The notes beneath the pieces were generated by a model. It did not search any database. It saw only the letters and a list, made by a program, of their open reading frames with translations, and was not told where the DNA came from. Of a stretch of 44,010 nucleotides of DNA, positions 42,621-44,010 are shown one piece after another (position 1 is the stretch's first letter; each line of letters begins with the position of its first letter). The DNA lies in assembly GCA_037176905.1 (NCBI GenBank), contig JBBBWG010031842.1:1-44010 (forward strand), given 5' to 3'. This DNA is from Azolla pinnata. Taxonomy: Eukaryota; Streptophyta; Polypodiopsida; Salviniales; Salviniaceae. Made by a program: the position numbers and the translations under genes.

Positions 42621-42676
42621 GACAGAAAAATAATAAGTGAAAATATCCCTCATGAATAGTCACAGACAGACATCTT

Positions 42677-42685
42677 GTATAAATA
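42677..42685 (+). promoter_or_regulatory. TATA box inside the CACTA element
   Basis: TATAAATAG followed by a possible start region at about 42710. It may be the remnant of the element's own promoter. No coding frame follows. Confidence 0.3.
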
Positions 42686-42892
42686 GGTAGTGAGGGCTTG
42701 AGTTTCTCATCCATCTTCTAAGTTCTGAATTGAAGAAGCTTTCTGAAATGTAGAAACTTTTTTAAATGAAGAAGCTTTTGAAGATATATATATGTTCTTA
42801 AATTGAGAACAAAAAGAAATATATATAAATGAATAAAAGGAGGTTTTTTTTCTTTTTTTCTTAATTTAAATATTTTTTTATTTAATTTCGCG

Positions 42893-43179
42893 TATATAGC
42901 GCGGTAAAGATTGTGTATATACGCACGGTAATATCCGCGTATATACACGCAGAAATATGCGCGATAAAATTCGCGGTAATACTCGTGGTAAACATTGTGG
43001 TAAATTCGTGGTAAAACTCGCGGTAAAACTTGCGGTAAAATTTGCGGTAATGGTTGCGGCAAAATTTCGTGGCAAAATAGAATGTTGTTTACCATAAATT
43101 TTGCCACGACTTTTCTTGAGCTTTTGCAGAAGAAATTTCGCGGCAAAACTCGCGGCAAATAGGCCAATACCTTGTAGTG
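42893..43179 (-). repeat. Right terminal inverted repeat and 12-bp subterminal array of the CACTA element
   Basis: From about 42960 to 43075 the plus strand is a run of roughly 12-bp units, TCGCGGTAAAAC and variants. These are followed by CGCGGCAAAACTCGCGGCAA next to the terminus. Confidence 0.9.
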
Positions 43180-43182
43180 ACT

Positions 43183-43650
43183 ATTGTTTCTAACAAAATT
43201 ATATACATATATATACTATGCTTGTAATATTCTTTTTTTTCACTTTTTGTATATAATAGTGTGTGCACCAAAATTTTCCCCAAAATAACATGCCCCTTGC
43301 CTAGCATTGTTGTTCTTATATATTAGGGCATAAGTGAAGAGACATGTTTACTATACATATTTTGTCAGCTAAAAAAGTTTGAGAATCTAAGCGTCATACT
43401 TTGTTTGAGTGCTCGACATTTTAATTTTATTTCAAATACACTTTCTATATCTTCTCAAAGTAAAATTTTTGAACATGGGAGAGTCACTCTTCACATCTAA
43501 ACGTACAATGTAAACTATATTATCTTAAATCTCATAGATCGCATTTGACTTCTAACGATTATAATCAAATCTATTTATTTATCTTAAATCATAATATAAT
43601 AGGCAACACTATCTTTATGGTCCTACTCCAAAAGGCATGAATGAGATGCA

Positions 43651-43700
<50 letters not shown>

Positions 43701-43937
43701 TATGTAAGAAAGAGTCTAACATTGATATCCGTTAGGTTTTATAGCTACATACATGTACCCCAAAAGATTTAAAAGAAATAAGTTTACTAATTTGGAAGAT
43801 AATATGGTTGCTCGAATGTTAAGCCTCATGAAATAGATGTGTTGAGGTTCTCAATCATGGGCAGAGATAATTTGTTATTTTATGGAGAAGATGGGGACAC
43901 AACATGGACAAAAATTACAACTTCATGGTGGCATATG
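43183..43937. other. AT-rich DNA without a recognised gene
   Basis: Contains the (GA)n microsatellite and nothing gene-like. Confidence 0.5.
43654..43695. repeat. (GA)n microsatellite
   Basis: About 20 uninterrupted GA dinucleotides. Confidence 0.97.
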
Positions 43938-44010
43938 TCACGGCCGGAGCTCGTCGACAAGGATTGACTTGGAAGACACGAATACGACCAGAAGAAAACC
44001 AGATAAGAAC

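Larger units (their letters stand above)
41255..43179. mobile_element. Non-autonomous CACTA (CMC/EnSpm) DNA transposon, 1925 bp
   Basis: The left end reads CACTACAAAGTATTGG and the right end, on the minus strand, reads CACTACAAGGTATTGG. Similarity continues inward with TTTGYCGCGA and TTTGCCGCGA. The 3-bp flanks are identical, ACT at 41252-41254 and ACT at 43180-43182, as expected for the 3-bp target duplication of CACTA elements. Subterminal repeats built on CGYGGYAAA fill the right side (42893-43160), and GTCGCGAC/GCCGCGAC words fill the left (41279-41312). The interior is AT-rich degenerate repeat with no transposase coding. Confidence 0.92.

Noticed and set aside
42718..43167. 149-codon minus-strand frame with LPRVLPR repeats
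   Set aside because: It is translation of the CACTA subterminal array, not transposase.

Overview
This is nuclear DNA of a land plant. The evidence is a plant-type tRNA-Phe gene, spliced genes with GT-AG introns, Arabidopsis-type telomere words (TTTAGGG), a yellow-stripe-like transporter, a plastid-type MATE transporter, a plant-specific WW protein and a large load of microsatellites and transposon relics. The histidine kinase with an N-terminal MASE1 membrane sensor is a type I associate with non-flowering land plants, so a moss, lycophyte, fern or gymnosperm is more likely than an angiosperm. That placement is inference; the species cannot be named from the sequence.

Layout. 1-5.4 kb: tRNA-Phe (minus), a single-exon gene of unknown function (plus, 292 aa), then a gene-free stretch with a 220-bp tandem duplication and a heat-shock-element/TATA cluster. 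5.5-8.4 kb: a complete seven-exon YSL metal-chelate transporter (minus, 698 aa), probably with 5' UTR exons reaching to about 10.6 kb. 10.7-11.8 kb: about 20 copies of a 53-bp telomere-like satellite. 12.5-13.5 kb: a two-exon CFL1-like WW-domain gene (minus, 265 aa) whose C-terminus is written in GAT microsatellite and telomere repeat. 14-22.3 kb: AT-rich accessory DNA with a 57-bp and a 48-bp minisatellite, a decayed Ty3/gypsy gag-pro element between two LTR-like repeats, and a likely LINE fragment. 22.8-27.1 kb: a complete thirteen-exon MATE transporter (plus, 596 aa). 28.1-33.8 kb: a complete nine-exon MASE1 hybrid histidine kinase (minus, 1070 aa). 34-37 kb: long GA, GAA, ATGCATCC and CAT simple repeats. 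37-44 kb: transposon-rich DNA, including an intact non-autonomous CACTA element of 1925 bp with matching 3-bp target duplications and a probable solo LTR.

The exon models of all four spliced genes close in frame across every junction and give proteins of normal family length or architecture, so these loci look functional. The genes do not form an obvious pathway. YSL (metal-nicotianamine transport) and MATE (plastid organic-anion or metabolite efflux) are both transporters, while the kinase would feed a His-Asp phosphorelay. I see no clustering logic beyond neighbourhood. The most notable items are the MASE1 kinase with a Cys/His-rich loop inside its sensor, the telomere-like satellite with the telomere-encoded protein tail beside it, and the intact CACTA element.
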